Below are positions 16,199-24,591 of a stretch of DNA of 28,557 nt, one piece after another. Under the pieces are notes generated by a model that made no database searches, had not been told where the DNA came from, and was given only the letters and a program-made list of their open reading frames with translations. The position numbers and the translations under genes are program-made. The stretch is from CAZOKO01 sp964580455 (GTDB taxonomy: Bacteria > Desulfobacterota > WTBG01): assembly GCA_964580455.1 (NCBI GenBank), contig CAZOKO010000023.1:1-28557 (forward strand), given 5' to 3'. The number at the start of each line of letters is the position of its first letter. The first letter of the stretch is position 1.

Positions 16199-16215
16199 AA
16201 ACATTGGAGTTATTG

Positions 16216-17115
16216 ATGAACCCTATTGAAGAACAAGGTAATAAAAAAAGCAGTTCACCTCCAGTTGGTGCGGTGATGGTTGTCGGAGCCGGGATTGGAG
16301 GCATGCAGGCCTCTCTGGATCTGGCCAACAGTGGATTCAAGGTCTATTTAGTTGAGAAAGAGCCTGCCATCGGTGGAAAGATGGCTCAGCTGGATAAGAC
16401 GTTTCCCACTAATGACTGCTCCATGTGTATTATTTCTCCCAAGCTGGTGGAGTGTGGGGGGCATCCCAATATTGAGAATCTTACCTATTCAGACCTCATG
16501 GATCTCAAAGGGGAGCCTGGTCATTTTAAGGTTTCCATCAAAAGGAGGGCAAGGTCGGTCGATGAGTCGCTCTGTACGGGTTGCGGCGAGTGTACCAACC
16601 AGTGTCTGGTAAGAAACAGGGTTTATCTTGATGTTAAGGTGGTTGAACCGGTCTTGCCGGAAGACGATCGAATGGCGGTTGATGAAATTCTGGATAAACA
16701 CAAAAAAAGCAGGAGCCCCTTAATCCCCGTCCTTCAGGACATAAACAGCCACTTCAACTATTTGCCGCCGCCCGTTCTTAAATATGTCGCGTACAAACTG
16801 AATGTCTCACTTGCCCACATCTTAAGGGTGGCTACGTTCTACGCCTTCTTTAGCCTGGAACCCCGCGGGAAGCACATAATCAGTGTCTGTATGGGTACGG
16901 CATGCCACGTACGGGGAGGGGAGAGGATTTTAGAGAAACTGGAAGATGAATTGGGCATCAAGCACGGCCAAACCACCGAGGATAAAAAATTCAGTCTGGA
17001 GATGGTACGTTGTATCGGGTGTTGTGCCCTGAGCCCTGTCATTCGGATGGACGAGCGCGTCTATTCCCGGGTACGTTATAACACGGTTATGGATGTCGTT
17101 TCGAAGCACGGATGA
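16216..17115 (+). CDS. Fusion: N-terminal half of HdrA joined to NuoE
   Basis: A 299-residue fusion. Residues 18-130 match the N-terminal half of a Desulfobacterota-type HdrA: FAD-binding VVGAGIGGMQASLDLANSG (23-40), EKEPAIGGKMAQLDKTFPTN, the cysteine group CSMCIISPKLVEC (68, 71, 80) and a ferredoxin motif CTGCGECTNQC (120-130). The HdrA text then stops. Residues 152-299 are a complete NuoE-like (24 kDa) subunit: SPLIPVLQDINSHFNYLP, ILRVATFYAFF and the [2Fe-2S] ligands Cys225/230 (VCMGTAC) and Cys266/270 (RCIGCC). The missing HdrA half occurs in the protein encoded at 19076. The start at ATG 16216 is chosen because GGAG lies 6 nt before it; a TTG at 16204 is less likely. The 3' end overlaps the nuoF-like frame (ATGA). 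Confidence 0.88.
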   Translation: MNPIEEQGNKKSSSPPVGAVMVVGAGIGGMQASLDLANSGFKVYLVEKEPAIGGKMAQLDKTFPTNDCSMCIISPKLVECGGHPNIENLTYSDLMDLKGEPGHFKVSIKRRARSVDESLCTGCGECTNQCLVRNRVYLDVKVVEPVLPEDDRMAVDEILDKHKKSRSPLIPVLQDINSHFNYLPPPVLKYVAYKLNVSLAHILRVATFYAFFSLEPRGKHIISVCMGTACHVRGGERILEKLEDELGIKHGQTTEDKKFSLEMVRCIGCCALSPVIRMDERVYSRVRYNTVMDVVSKHG

Positions 17116-17129
17116 GGAGAAACACAGAT

Positions 17130-19040
17130 ATGCCCCTTCTAACGAAGAAAGATCTGGATGAAATAAAGGAGAAAGGTCTTAAATCAAGTTATCCCGAAAA
17201 GACCAAGGTTGCCGTTGGCATGTCCACCTGCGGAAGGGCATCTGGTGCGGAAGAGGTGCTTCAAGCCATCGAAAAAGAGGCCCGTTCTCTTGGCCTTGAC
17301 ATCCTGGTGACCTCTACCGGATGTATGGGGCTCTGTCAGAGAGAACCCCTGGTTGACGTCATAAAACCCGGATGGCCGAGAATCGTCTATCAACAGATGG
17401 ACGTTAAGAAATCCAAAGAGATGGTTGCCGCACTTGCTGAGAATAAGATAATCCCCAAGTACGCACTTTGCAAAATTGAAGAAGAACCTCACCTGTTTGA
17501 ACAGGCGACCCATGCCTATAAACTGAACGGATTGCCTGAAGGTATCGGAAAGGTTCCCCCTTATAAAGACGTTCCATTTTTTGGAAAACAAAAAAAGAGG
17601 GTGCTCCAGGGTTGCGGGACCCTAAACCCGGATAAGGTTGAGGACTACATCGCCTTCGGCGGATACACTGCCCTCTTTAAGGCATTAAAAGAGCTTAATC
17701 CAAAAATGGTTATTGATGAAGTTAAAACATCCGGTTTAAGAGGTCGGGGGGGAGCAGGATTTCCCACCGGAATGAAATGGAATTTCTGTCGAGAGGCAAA
17801 GGGGGAGCCAAAGTATGTGATATGCAATGCCGACGAAGGGGACCCGGGTGCCTATATGGACCGTAGCATCCTTGAGGGCAGCCCCCACCAGGTAATTGAG
17901 GGAATGATAATAGGGGCCTATGCGATTGGTGCCAGATATGGGGTTGTGTATGCCCGGGCCGAGTATCCCCTTGCCATAGAGAAGCTCACCCTTGCCCTGG
18001 AACAGGCGCGCGGTCTCGGATTGCTGGGAAATGATATCCTTCATTCCGGCTTCGATTTTGATGTTTCAATAGAGCGTGGTTCAGGGGCTTTTGTGTGCGG
18101 TGAGGAGACGGCACTTATCGCCTCCATCGAAGGCACTACGGGTGAGCCCAGGCAGCGACCGCCTTTCCCCGCCCAAAAGGGGCTCTGGGAAAAACCCACC
18201 AACATCAACAACGTTAAAACCTGGGCCAATATTCCCCTTATCATTGCCCGTGGCGCGGACTGGTTCAAAGAGATTGGGACGGAGAAGAGCAAGGGAACGA
18301 TGATCTTCTCTATGGTGGGGAAGGTTAAGATGAATGGTTTGGTAGAAGTTCCCATGGGAATGACCCTCAGGGAACTGGTTTTCGATGTCGGGGGAGGCGT
18401 GCCGGATAAGCGGGCGTTTAAGGCGATACAGACAGGTGGACCTTCCGGAGGTTGCATACCGGATTCTCTCATGGATTTGCCCGTTGACTATGACAAGCTG
18501 GCAGAGGTGGGTTCGATTATGGGTTCCGGTGGTATGGTGGTCATGGATGAGACGGCCTGTATGGTTAATGTTGCCAAATACTTTCTTGCCTTCACCAAAG
18601 ACGAGTCCTGCGGGAAGTGTACACCCTGCCGTGAAGGTACCAAAAGGATGCTCGACATACTGACCGATATTACTGAGGGCCGCGGGAGAGAGGGCGACAT
18701 TGAACTCCTTGAGGATATGGGCAGGATCATTATCGATTCCGCCCTCTGTGCCCTGGGAGGAACCGCACCCAACCCTGTCTTGACGACCATCCGCTATTTC
18801 AGGGATGAGTATGAAGAGCATATCAAAAACAAGCGGTGTCCGGCGGGTGTATGCAAGGGGTTGTTTGAATTTTTTATTGACCCGGAGACGTGTGTGGGTT
18901 GCGGCCTGTGTTTTAGAGATTGTCCAAGCCAAGCCATTACCGGTGAGAAAAAGAAAGCACACACGTTGGATGCTGCCAAATGTATCCAGTGCGGCATATG
19001 CAGGGAGACTTGCCCATCCAATGCTGTAAGGGTTAAATAG
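17130..19040 (+). CDS. nuoF: NuoF/HndC-like NADH-oxidising flavoprotein subunit
   Basis: A 636-residue protein of the NuoF/HydB/HndC type. Residues 25-105 are a thioredoxin-like domain with VGMSTCGRASGA and STGCMGLCQ; only three of four [2Fe-2S]-type cysteines are seen, as in HndC-like proteins. The NADH and FMN sites follow: RGRGGAGFPTGMKW (204-217) and CNADEGDPGAYMDRSILEG (232-250). The N3-type [4Fe-4S] ligands are Cys494, 497, 500 (SCGKCTPC) and 540. A C-terminal 2[4Fe-4S] ferredoxin has CVGCGLCFRDCP and CIQCGICRETCP. It is predicted to oxidise NADH or reduce NAD+ in the cytoplasm. ATG 17130, preceded by GAGGAG 10 nt upstream, is preferred; ATG 17112 overlaps the upstream stop but lacks a good ribosome site. 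It lies between the two half-HdrA fusion genes. Confidence 0.9.
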   Translation: MPLLTKKDLDEIKEKGLKSSYPEKTKVAVGMSTCGRASGAEEVLQAIEKEARSLGLDILVTSTGCMGLCQREPLVDVIKPGWPRIVYQQMDVKKSKEMVAALAENKIIPKYALCKIEEEPHLFEQATHAYKLNGLPEGIGKVPPYKDVPFFGKQKKRVLQGCGTLNPDKVEDYIAFGGYTALFKALKELNPKMVIDEVKTSGLRGRGGAGFPTGMKWNFCREAKGEPKYVICNADEGDPGAYMDRSILEGSPHQVIEGMIIGAYAIGARYGVVYARAEYPLAIEKLTLALEQARGLGLLGNDILHSGFDFDVSIERGSGAFVCGEETALIASIEGTTGEPRQRPPFPAQKGLWEKPTNINNVKTWANIPLIIARGADWFKEIGTEKSKGTMIFSMVGKVKMNGLVEVPMGMTLRELVFDVGGGVPDKRAFKAIQTGGPSGGCIPDSLMDLPVDYDKLAEVGSIMGSGGMVVMDETACMVNVAKYFLAFTKDESCGKCTPCREGTKRMLDILTDITEGRGREGDIELLEDMGRIIIDSALCALGGTAPNPVLTTIRYFRDEYEEHIKNKRCPAGVCKGLFEFFIDPETCVGCGLCFRDCPSQAITGEKKKAHTLDAAKCIQCGICRETCPSNAVRVK

Positions 19041-19075
19041 ATGGTGTCGGGTGGTGAATAGGGAGCGAACGATCG

Positions 19076-22000
19076 ATGGTTAATCTAACAATTGATGGTA
19101 GAAAGGTTGAGGTAGAAGAGGGCACCACTGTCCTTAAGGCGGCAGAAAAACTGGGTATTAAGATACCAACCCTTTGCTATTTTGAGGCCCTTACCCCTCA
19201 GGGTGCCTGCAGGCTCTGTGTGGTTGAGATCGTCGGCGGTGCGAGAAGAGGACTGTCCGCATCCTGTGCCTATGTGGTGGAGGAAGGACTTGAGGTAAAG
19301 ACGGATTCAAAGCGGGTCATTGAAGCAAGAAAACTGGTTATCGAACTACTCCTCTTGCGCTGTCCGGATGTACCAAAGATACGGGAGTTGGCCGAAGAGA
19401 TTGGAATCGATCGGGCAAGGTATGAGCGATTTAAACCGGAGGAAGAAACATGCATCTTATGTGGACTCTGTGTGCGTGTGTGTCAGGAACTGATGAAGGT
19501 CGGTGCCATCAACTTTGTCAACCGTGGCTCCAGCCGAAAGGTATCCCCGCCATTTGATGAGTACTCGAGTGTGTGTGTTACCTGTGGGGCTTGTGAGGTG
19601 GTCTGCCCTACCGGGGCCATTCATCTTGATGAAATTACCAAAAACATACCGAGGCCCATAGAAGCCGATTTCGATGAGCGATTGGCCACAAGGCCTTCTA
19701 TCTATCTGCCATTTCCTCAGGCCGTCCCCAAAGTGCCGGTTATCGATCGGCAAACATGCATGCACTTCTTAAATGATGCATGTGGGGCATGTGAGAGCTT
19801 TTGCGGGACCAAGGCCATTCAATATGACCAGGAAGATGAGGTGCGCGAACTTGAGGTGGGGTCTGTCATCCTCTCCCCCGGCTTTGAACTCACGAACCCC
19901 TCGTTAAGGGACGAGTATGGATACAGTAGTTACCCCAATGTGGTAACCAGCATGGAGTTTGAGAGGATTCTTTCCGCATCCGGCCCCTATCAGGGACACA
20001 TCCAACGTCCCTCCGATAACTCCGATCCTGAAAAAATCGCCTGGATTCAGTGTGTGGGATCCCGGGATCAATCCTGCAATAAGGGTTACTGTTCTTCCGT
20101 CTGCTGCATGTACGCGACAAAAGAGGCCATCATTGCCAAGGAACATGCACCCGAGATCAAACCCACCATATTTTACATGGACATGAGGGCCTATGGGAAG
20201 GGGTTTGATCAATATTATGAGAGGGCGCGGGATGATTATGGCATTCGTTATATTAAATGTCAGGTTTCAAAGATCGTGGAGAAACCGAAATCAAAGAATT
20301 TGATGATTGCCTTCATTGATGAAGAAGGGAAGGTGGTGGAAGAAGAATTTGATCTGGTGGTGCTCTCCCTGGGGATGACGCCGTCCACGTCTTCCCGCGA
20401 ACTGGCTGAAAAACTGGGTATCGAAACGGATTCCTACGGTTTCTGTCAGACGGATTCGTTAAGCCCCGTAAAAACTTCGCGGCCGGGAGTTTTTGTGTGC
20501 GGGGCCTTTGAGGCACCCAAGGATATTCCGGAGACCGTATCCCAGGCCAGTGGATCGGCGGCATTTGCCTCAGAGCTTATTTCTGAGGGAAGAGGAACGC
20601 TGGTACAGGAAGAAGAATTTGTCCCCGAGAGGGATATCAGCGGTGAAGAACCCAGGATCGGCGTTTTTGTTTGTCACTGCGGAATCAATATCGGCGGAGT
20701 GGTTGATGTGCCGGCGGTGAAGGAGTATGCCAGAAGCTTGCCTCATGTGGCCTATGTGGATGAAAACCTTTATACCTGTTCCCAGGATACCCAGGCCAAG
20801 ATTAAAGAGGTAATCAAAGAAAATAACCTGAATCGGGTGGTGGTTGCCTCCTGCACGCCCCGTACCCATGAGCCCCTCTTCCAGAAAACCATACGTGAGG
20901 CAGGGCTCAACAAATACCTCTTTGAGATGGCCAATATTCGAGACCAGTGTTCGTGGGTCCATATGGATAAAAAGGAAGAGGCTACAAAAAAGGCAAAGGA
21001 TTTGGTGCGTATGGCAATAGCGGCAGCCGACTATGTGGAACCCCTTCAGGAGCAAGAGCTGAGTGTAACCAAAAGAGCTCTGGTGGTTGGGGGAGGGGCT
21101 TCCGGAATGGCGGCTGCATTGGGACTGGCGGATCAGGGGTTTGAGGTTGCACTGGTAGAAAAGGAAAAAGAGCTGGGGGGGAGCTTGCGTCACCTTCACT
21201 ATACCATCCGGGACGATGGTATTGAGACGTATATGCAATCCCTAATTGAGCGTGTTAAAAATCATCCCTCCATCCGGGTGATTACCGACGGGGTGATAGT
21301 TGATTTCACCGGGTTCAAAGGAAATTTCAAGACCGGTATCATGGCGGGCCCCGGTATGGCCTATCGTCAGATTGAACATGGGGTAGCCATCATCGCCACC
21401 GGTGGAGAGGAATATAAGCCGGAAGAATATCTTTACGGTCAGGATGAGCGGGTGATGACCCAGCAGGAATTGGAGGGTAAGATTGTTCGGGATGAGATTA
21501 ACCTGGGACAGGTAAATGAAGTGGTAATGATTCAGTGTGTGGGCTCCAGAATCCCGGAGAGACCCTATTGCAGCAGGATTTGTTGCAGCACAGCCATTAA
21601 AAATGCCTTAAAAATAAAAAAGAAGAATCCTCATGCAAAAATCTTCATTCTCTATCGAGACATCCGTACCTACGGGCTTCTGGAAGATTACTATACTGAG
21701 GCTCGCAGGGCAGGAGTAATTTTTATCCGCTATGATTTGGAAGAAAAACCGGACGTGACCCTGGAGGCGGGTAGCATAAAGATCTCCGTTAACGATCCGG
21801 CGCTGGGGGATAGGGTTATCCTGAATCCCCAGCTGTTGGTTTTAAGTAGCGCCATTGTCCCCAGGGAAAACGAAGAGCTTGCCACGTTGATGAAGCTACA
21901 GCGCACGCAGGAAGGGTTCTTCCTGGAGGCCCATATGAAATTAAGGCCGGTGGACCTTGCTACAGAGGGAATTTATTTGTGTGGCCTTGCCCATTCACCT

Positions 22001-22327
22001 AAACCTTTGGATGAGAGTCTTTCTCAGGCTGCGGCTGCGGTATCAAGAGCCTGTACCCTCTTAGCACATGATACCGTAAGTGTTGGAGGAATGGTGGCAC
22101 GGGTGGAGGAGGAAAAGTGTGCAGTCTGCCTGACCTGTGTTCGTGTTTGTCCTTACGATGTGCCCTTTATTAATGAAGAGGGGGTAGCACAGATTGATGC
22201 GGCCAAGTGTCAGGGGTGTGGAAGTTGCGCGGCCGAGTGTCCTGGTAAGGCGATTCAGCTCCAGCACTGCGAGGACAAACAGATTCTTGCGAAATCGATT
22301 GCCCTGTTTAAAGTGGAGGCAGTATGA
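19076..22327 (+). CDS. Fusion: NuoG-type FeS N-terminus + HdrA C-terminal half + complete HdrA
   Basis: A 1083-residue, three-part protein. Part 1 (1-190) is a NuoG/HydA-type N-terminus with [2Fe-2S] ligands Cys34, 45, 48, 64 and ferredoxin motifs CILCGLCVRVCQ and CVTCGACEVVCP; the usual His-Cys3 cluster is lost. Part 2 (about 197-510) starts with FDERLATRPSIYLPFPQAVP and continues through CGACESFC, YPNVVTSMEFERILSASGP, IQCVGSRD and YCSSVCCMYA. This is the C-terminal half of an HdrA whose N-terminal half is encoded at 16216. Part 3 (about 525-1083) is a full HdrA: VCHCGINIGG, ASCTPRTHEPLF, FAD site VVGGGASGMAAALGL (670-684), and two C-terminal ferredoxin motifs (1015-1025, 1045-1055). GGGAG lies 10 nt before the ATG. 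The stop overlaps the mvhD start. Predicted roles are flavin-based electron branching and wiring NuoEF to HdrBC and MvhD. Confidence 0.88.
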   Translation: MVNLTIDGRKVEVEEGTTVLKAAEKLGIKIPTLCYFEALTPQGACRLCVVEIVGGARRGLSASCAYVVEEGLEVKTDSKRVIEARKLVIELLLLRCPDVPKIRELAEEIGIDRARYERFKPEEETCILCGLCVRVCQELMKVGAINFVNRGSSRKVSPPFDEYSSVCVTCGACEVVCPTGAIHLDEITKNIPRPIEADFDERLATRPSIYLPFPQAVPKVPVIDRQTCMHFLNDACGACESFCGTKAIQYDQEDEVRELEVGSVILSPGFELTNPSLRDEYGYSSYPNVVTSMEFERILSASGPYQGHIQRPSDNSDPEKIAWIQCVGSRDQSCNKGYCSSVCCMYATKEAIIAKEHAPEIKPTIFYMDMRAYGKGFDQYYERARDDYGIRYIKCQVSKIVEKPKSKNLMIAFIDEEGKVVEEEFDLVVLSLGMTPSTSSRELAEKLGIETDSYGFCQTDSLSPVKTSRPGVFVCGAFEAPKDIPETVSQASGSAAFASELISEGRGTLVQEEEFVPERDISGEEPRIGVFVCHCGINIGGVVDVPAVKEYARSLPHVAYVDENLYTCSQDTQAKIKEVIKENNLNRVVVASCTPRTHEPLFQKTIREAGLNKYLFEMANIRDQCSWVHMDKKEEATKKAKDLVRMAIAAADYVEPLQEQELSVTKRALVVGGGASGMAAALGLADQGFEVALVEKEKELGGSLRHLHYTIRDDGIETYMQSLIERVKNHPSIRVITDGVIVDFTGFKGNFKTGIMAGPGMAYRQIEHGVAIIATGGEEYKPEEYLYGQDERVMTQQELEGKIVRDEINLGQVNEVVMIQCVGSRIPERPYCSRICCSTAIKNALKIKKKNPHAKIFILYRDIRTYGLLEDYYTEARRAGVIFIRYDLEEKPDVTLEAGSIKISVNDPALGDRVILNPQLLVLSSAIVPRENEELATLMKLQRTQEGFFLEAHMKLRPVDLATEGIYLCGLAHSPKPLDESLSQAAAAVSRACTLLAHDTVSVGGMVARVEEEKCAVCLTCVRVCPYDVPFINEEGVAQIDAAKCQGCGSCAAECPGKAIQLQHCEDKQILAKSIALFKVEAV

Positions 22328-22743
22328 GTAAGTTTCAACCCGAGATCGTGGCTTTTTGCTGTAAGTACTGAGCCTATTCAGCAGCGGACCTGGCAGGTTC
22401 GATGAGGCTTTCATATCCAACGAACGTCAAAATCGTAAAGCTTCCCTGTACCGGCAAGATAGATGTGCTCTACTTGCTGAAAGCCTTCGAGAACGGCGCT
22501 GATGGTGTGTATGTCGCCGGGTGCATGGAAGGTGACTGCCACTATCTGACGGGGAATTTAAGGGCGCGGAAACGGGTTGAATACACCAAGAAAATCCTTG
22601 ACGAGGTGGGAATCGGCGGAGAAAGGCTTGAAATGTATAATATGTCTGCAGCTCAGGGCCCCCGCTTTGTGGAGGTGGCCAATGAGATGACCGAGAAGAT
22701 TAAAGAACTGGGGCCGAGCCCCATTAAAAAGAACAAAACCTAA
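22324..22743 (+). CDS. mvhD: MvhD, selenocysteine-containing [2Fe-2S] subunit
   Basis: A 139-residue MvhD (FrhD/VhuD family) that links HdrA to partner electron donors through a [2Fe-2S] cluster. From ATG 22324 the frame reads MSKFQPEIVAFCCKY, an in-frame TGA at 22369-22371, then AYSAADLAGSMRLSYP. Family members usually read CNWCSYAGADLAG, so the TGA stands exactly at the second Cys of CxxC and should be selenocysteine (U16). Other Cys are 42, 67 and 72. Selenocysteine occurs in VhuD of Methanococcus. A SECIS-like hairpin follows the UGA. GTGGAGG lies 4 nt before the ATG, which overlaps the upstream stop (ATGA). Gene callers that stop at TGA would begin at the internal ATG 22402 and lose the cluster-binding N-terminus. 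Confidence 0.9.
22383..22404 (+). promoter_or_regulatory. SECIS-like hairpin of the mvhD selenocysteine codon
   Basis: Downstream of UGA 22369-22371, the arms cggacct (22385-22391) and aggttcg (22395-22401) form seven pairs (one G-T) around a GGC loop at 22392-22394. Outer pairs c-g and a-t follow after one mismatch. The loop begins 20 nt after the UGA. Size, distance and a G-rich apical loop fit bacterial SECIS elements bound by SelB. Confidence 0.75.
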
Positions 22744-22793
22744 TCAGGTAGTGCCGGGTGCATGAGAACAGTTGGATTGCTGACATGAGTGAT

Positions 22794-22820
22794 AACTTAT
22801 TAATGAGGGTATTAATAGTT
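22794..22820. repeat. A/T-rich hairpin in the mvhD-metV spacer
   Basis: aacttattaat (22794-22804) and attaatagtt (22811-22820) are near-perfect inverted copies with a gagggt loop. It could be an RNA hairpin or a protein-binding site. No T-run follows, so a terminator is not supported. Confidence 0.4.
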
Positions 22821-22835
22821 TACAGAAAACAAACA

Positions 22836-22918
22836 GTCATTGCGAACGAAGTGAAGCAATCTCATTTTTATAATTGTGTGCAAGGATTGCTTCGTCGCTA
22901 AAGCTCCTCGCAATGACA
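22836..22918. repeat. Inverted repeat of the dispersed gtcattgcga family
   Basis: The left arm (22836-22863, starting gtcattgcgaacgaag) and right arm (22884-22917, ending ctcctcgcaatgac) are inverted copies with a spacer of about 20 nt. The arms match the unit inserted in the methyltransferase gene at 7177-7211. This complete palindromic form is typical of small non-autonomous repeats. It separates mvhD from metV and can form a long hairpin in the transcript. Confidence 0.8.
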
Positions 22919-22964
22919 TGTAAACTAGTTTATTCACTTAGGTAATAAAATAGGAGATATGTAG

Positions 22965-23633
22965 ATGATTATAGGCGAGGGTAAACCGATTAAGGAAGTT
23001 CTTTCTATGATCGAGAATGACTCAAAGATTATTCTCGCGGGTTGCCGTGGATGCGTGACCGTTTGTTCAGCGGGTGGGGAGAAGGAGGTGGGGATTCTGG
23101 CATCGGCCATCCGTCTAGCCCGACAGAATGAAGAAAAAGCGATCGAAATCAAAGAAGTGTCCTTGGAGCGGCAGTGTGACCCGGAATATCTGGAGGAAAT
23201 TCGAGGCATTGTGGACGATTACGAAGCCATTTTATCGATTGCCTGCGGTGCAGGTGTTCAGTTCCTGGCAGAAACCTATAAAAAAGCCCCCATTTATCCG
23301 GGAATCAACACGAATTTCATCGGGGTTACTCAGGAGCAGGGCGTATGGTCGGAGCGGTGCCAGTCATGCGGAGACTGTAAGCTTCACTTAACAGGCGGTA
23401 TTTGCCCCATTACCCGTTGTGCAAAAAGTCTTTTAAACGGTCCCTGTGGCGGTTCATCGGATGGAAAATGTGAGGTGAATCCGGAAACGGACTGTGGTTG
23501 GCAAATGATTTACGACAGGCTAAAAGAGTTAGGGAAATTAGATCAAATGGAGGTCATCATCCCTATAAACGACTGGACTACCAGTCGTGATGGGGGACCT
23601 CGGAAAATTATCAGAGAGGATTTGAAGCTATGA
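22965..23633 (+). CDS. metV: MetV, methylenetetrahydrofolate reductase iron-sulfur/zinc partner
   Basis: A 222-residue MetV (MTHFR C-terminal-domain family). The N-terminal region carries CRGCVTVC (Cys27, 30, 34), SIACGAGVQFLAE and a typical YPGINTNFIG. The C-terminal cysteine-rich segment has RCQSCGDC, GGICPITRC, NGPCGGSSDGKC and PETDCGW, expected to bind FeS clusters or zinc. MetV pairs with MetF in acetogens and related anaerobes and passes electrons to the MetF flavin. AGGAGAT lies 6 nt before the ATG. The gene ends by overlapping metF (ATGA), so MetV and MetF are probably made in equal amounts. A 221-nt gap containing the dispersed repeat lies upstream. Confidence 0.9.
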   Translation: MIIGEGKPIKEVLSMIENDSKIILAGCRGCVTVCSAGGEKEVGILASAIRLARQNEEKAIEIKEVSLERQCDPEYLEEIRGIVDDYEAILSIACGAGVQFLAETYKKAPIYPGINTNFIGVTQEQGVWSERCQSCGDCKLHLTGGICPITRCAKSLLNGPCGGSSDGKCEVNPETDCGWQMIYDRLKELGKLDQMEVIIPINDWTTSRDGGPRKIIREDLKL

Positions 23634-24556
23634 CATCTGATAGTCGTCTGGAAAAAATATTGGAGAAGGGTGAATTTGCTGTCACTTCTGAGTGTGGTCC
23701 TCCGCGTGGAGCAGACCCGGAGGTAATCAAGAAAAAGGGTGAGCTGATAAAGGAAGCAGTTGATGCGATCAACGTTACCGATAACCAGACCTCTGTTGTC
23801 AGAATGTCAAGCTTTTCCTCCTGTGTTCTTCTCAAGCAGATGGGCATTAATCCTGTTTTGCAGATGGTGACCCGTGACAGGAATAGAATCGCCATCCAAA
23901 GCGATATTCTAGGGGCGGCAGCCCTGGGGCTCAACAACATCCTCTGTTTATCCGGGGACCATCAAAAATTTGGAGATCATTCCACCGCCAAGAATGTCTA
24001 TGATATGGATTCCATTCACTTGATACAGACGGTGAAGCAGATGCGGGATGAAGGTAAATTTTTAGGTGGGGATGAATTGAAAGGGGTTCCCCGGTTTTTT
24101 ATAGGGGCAGCAGCCAATCCTTTTGCAGATCCGTTCGAAACTCGTGTAGTCCGCTTAGCTAAAAAGATAGCTGCCGGTGTGCAGTTTATTCAAACCCAGT
24201 GTATTTTTAATCTGGAGCGTTTTGAAAAGTGGATGCAGCAGGTTAGAGATCGGGGGCTCCATGAAAAAGCACATATCCTGGGGGGGGTAACCCCCATGAA
24301 GTCTGTGGGCATGGCCAATTATATGAAGAAGATGGTGCCGGGTATGGATGTTCCTGATGAATTGATTGCCCGCATAAAGGGGGTGGACAAAGAGAAAAGG
24401 GCAGAAGAAGGCATAAAGATAGCCATAGAAACTATACAGCAGCTAAAGGAGATAGAAGGTGTACACGGTGTTCACATAATGGCTATTGAGTGGGAGGAGA
24501 TGGTTCCCAAGATTGCTAAGAAGGCAGGTCTTCTCCCCCGACCCCAGGTTGCATAA
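23630..24556 (+). CDS. metF: MetF, methylenetetrahydrofolate reductase
   Basis: A 308-residue MetF of the normal length for the family. Expected active-site segments are present: TSECGPPRG with the catalytic-type Glu, NVTDNQTSVVRMSS, VTRDRNRIAIQSDILGAAAL, LSGDHQKFGDH with the conserved Asp, FIQTQCIFNLERF with the folate-binding Gln, and GGVTPMKSVGMANYM. It interconverts methylene- and methyl-tetrahydrofolate. With MetV and the Hdr/Nuo genes, electrons could come from or go to NAD(H) through the complex. In a sulfate reducer or syntroph the oxidative direction (reverse Wood-Ljungdahl) is plausible, but the sequence cannot show direction. The ATG overlaps the metV stop. It is the last gene of the metabolic cluster before the regulators. 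Confidence 0.92.
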   Translation: MTSDSRLEKILEKGEFAVTSECGPPRGADPEVIKKKGELIKEAVDAINVTDNQTSVVRMSSFSSCVLLKQMGINPVLQMVTRDRNRIAIQSDILGAAALGLNNILCLSGDHQKFGDHSTAKNVYDMDSIHLIQTVKQMRDEGKFLGGDELKGVPRFFIGAAANPFADPFETRVVRLAKKIAAGVQFIQTQCIFNLERFEKWMQQVRDRGLHEKAHILGGVTPMKSVGMANYMKKMVPGMDVPDELIARIKGVDKEKRAEEGIKIAIETIQQLKEIEGVHGVHIMAIEWEEMVPKIAKKAGLLPRPQVA

Positions 24557-24591
24557 GAGAACAAATAGAAATCAAGACAAGGAGGTGCCAT

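Noticed and set aside
18081..18962. Long minus-strand open frame of 293 codons inside nuoF
   Set aside because: It lies entirely opposite the conserved NuoF/HndC coding sequence and has no family features. It is a shadow of codon bias.
20570..21238. Minus-strand open frame of 222 codons opposite the HdrA fusion
   Set aside because: Same reasoning: the + strand carries a continuous conserved HdrA with its motifs.
22836..22918. Rho-independent terminator between mvhD and metV
   Set aside because: The hairpin is long, lacks a T-run and matches a dispersed repeat. It may still affect the transcript, but a terminator call is not supported.
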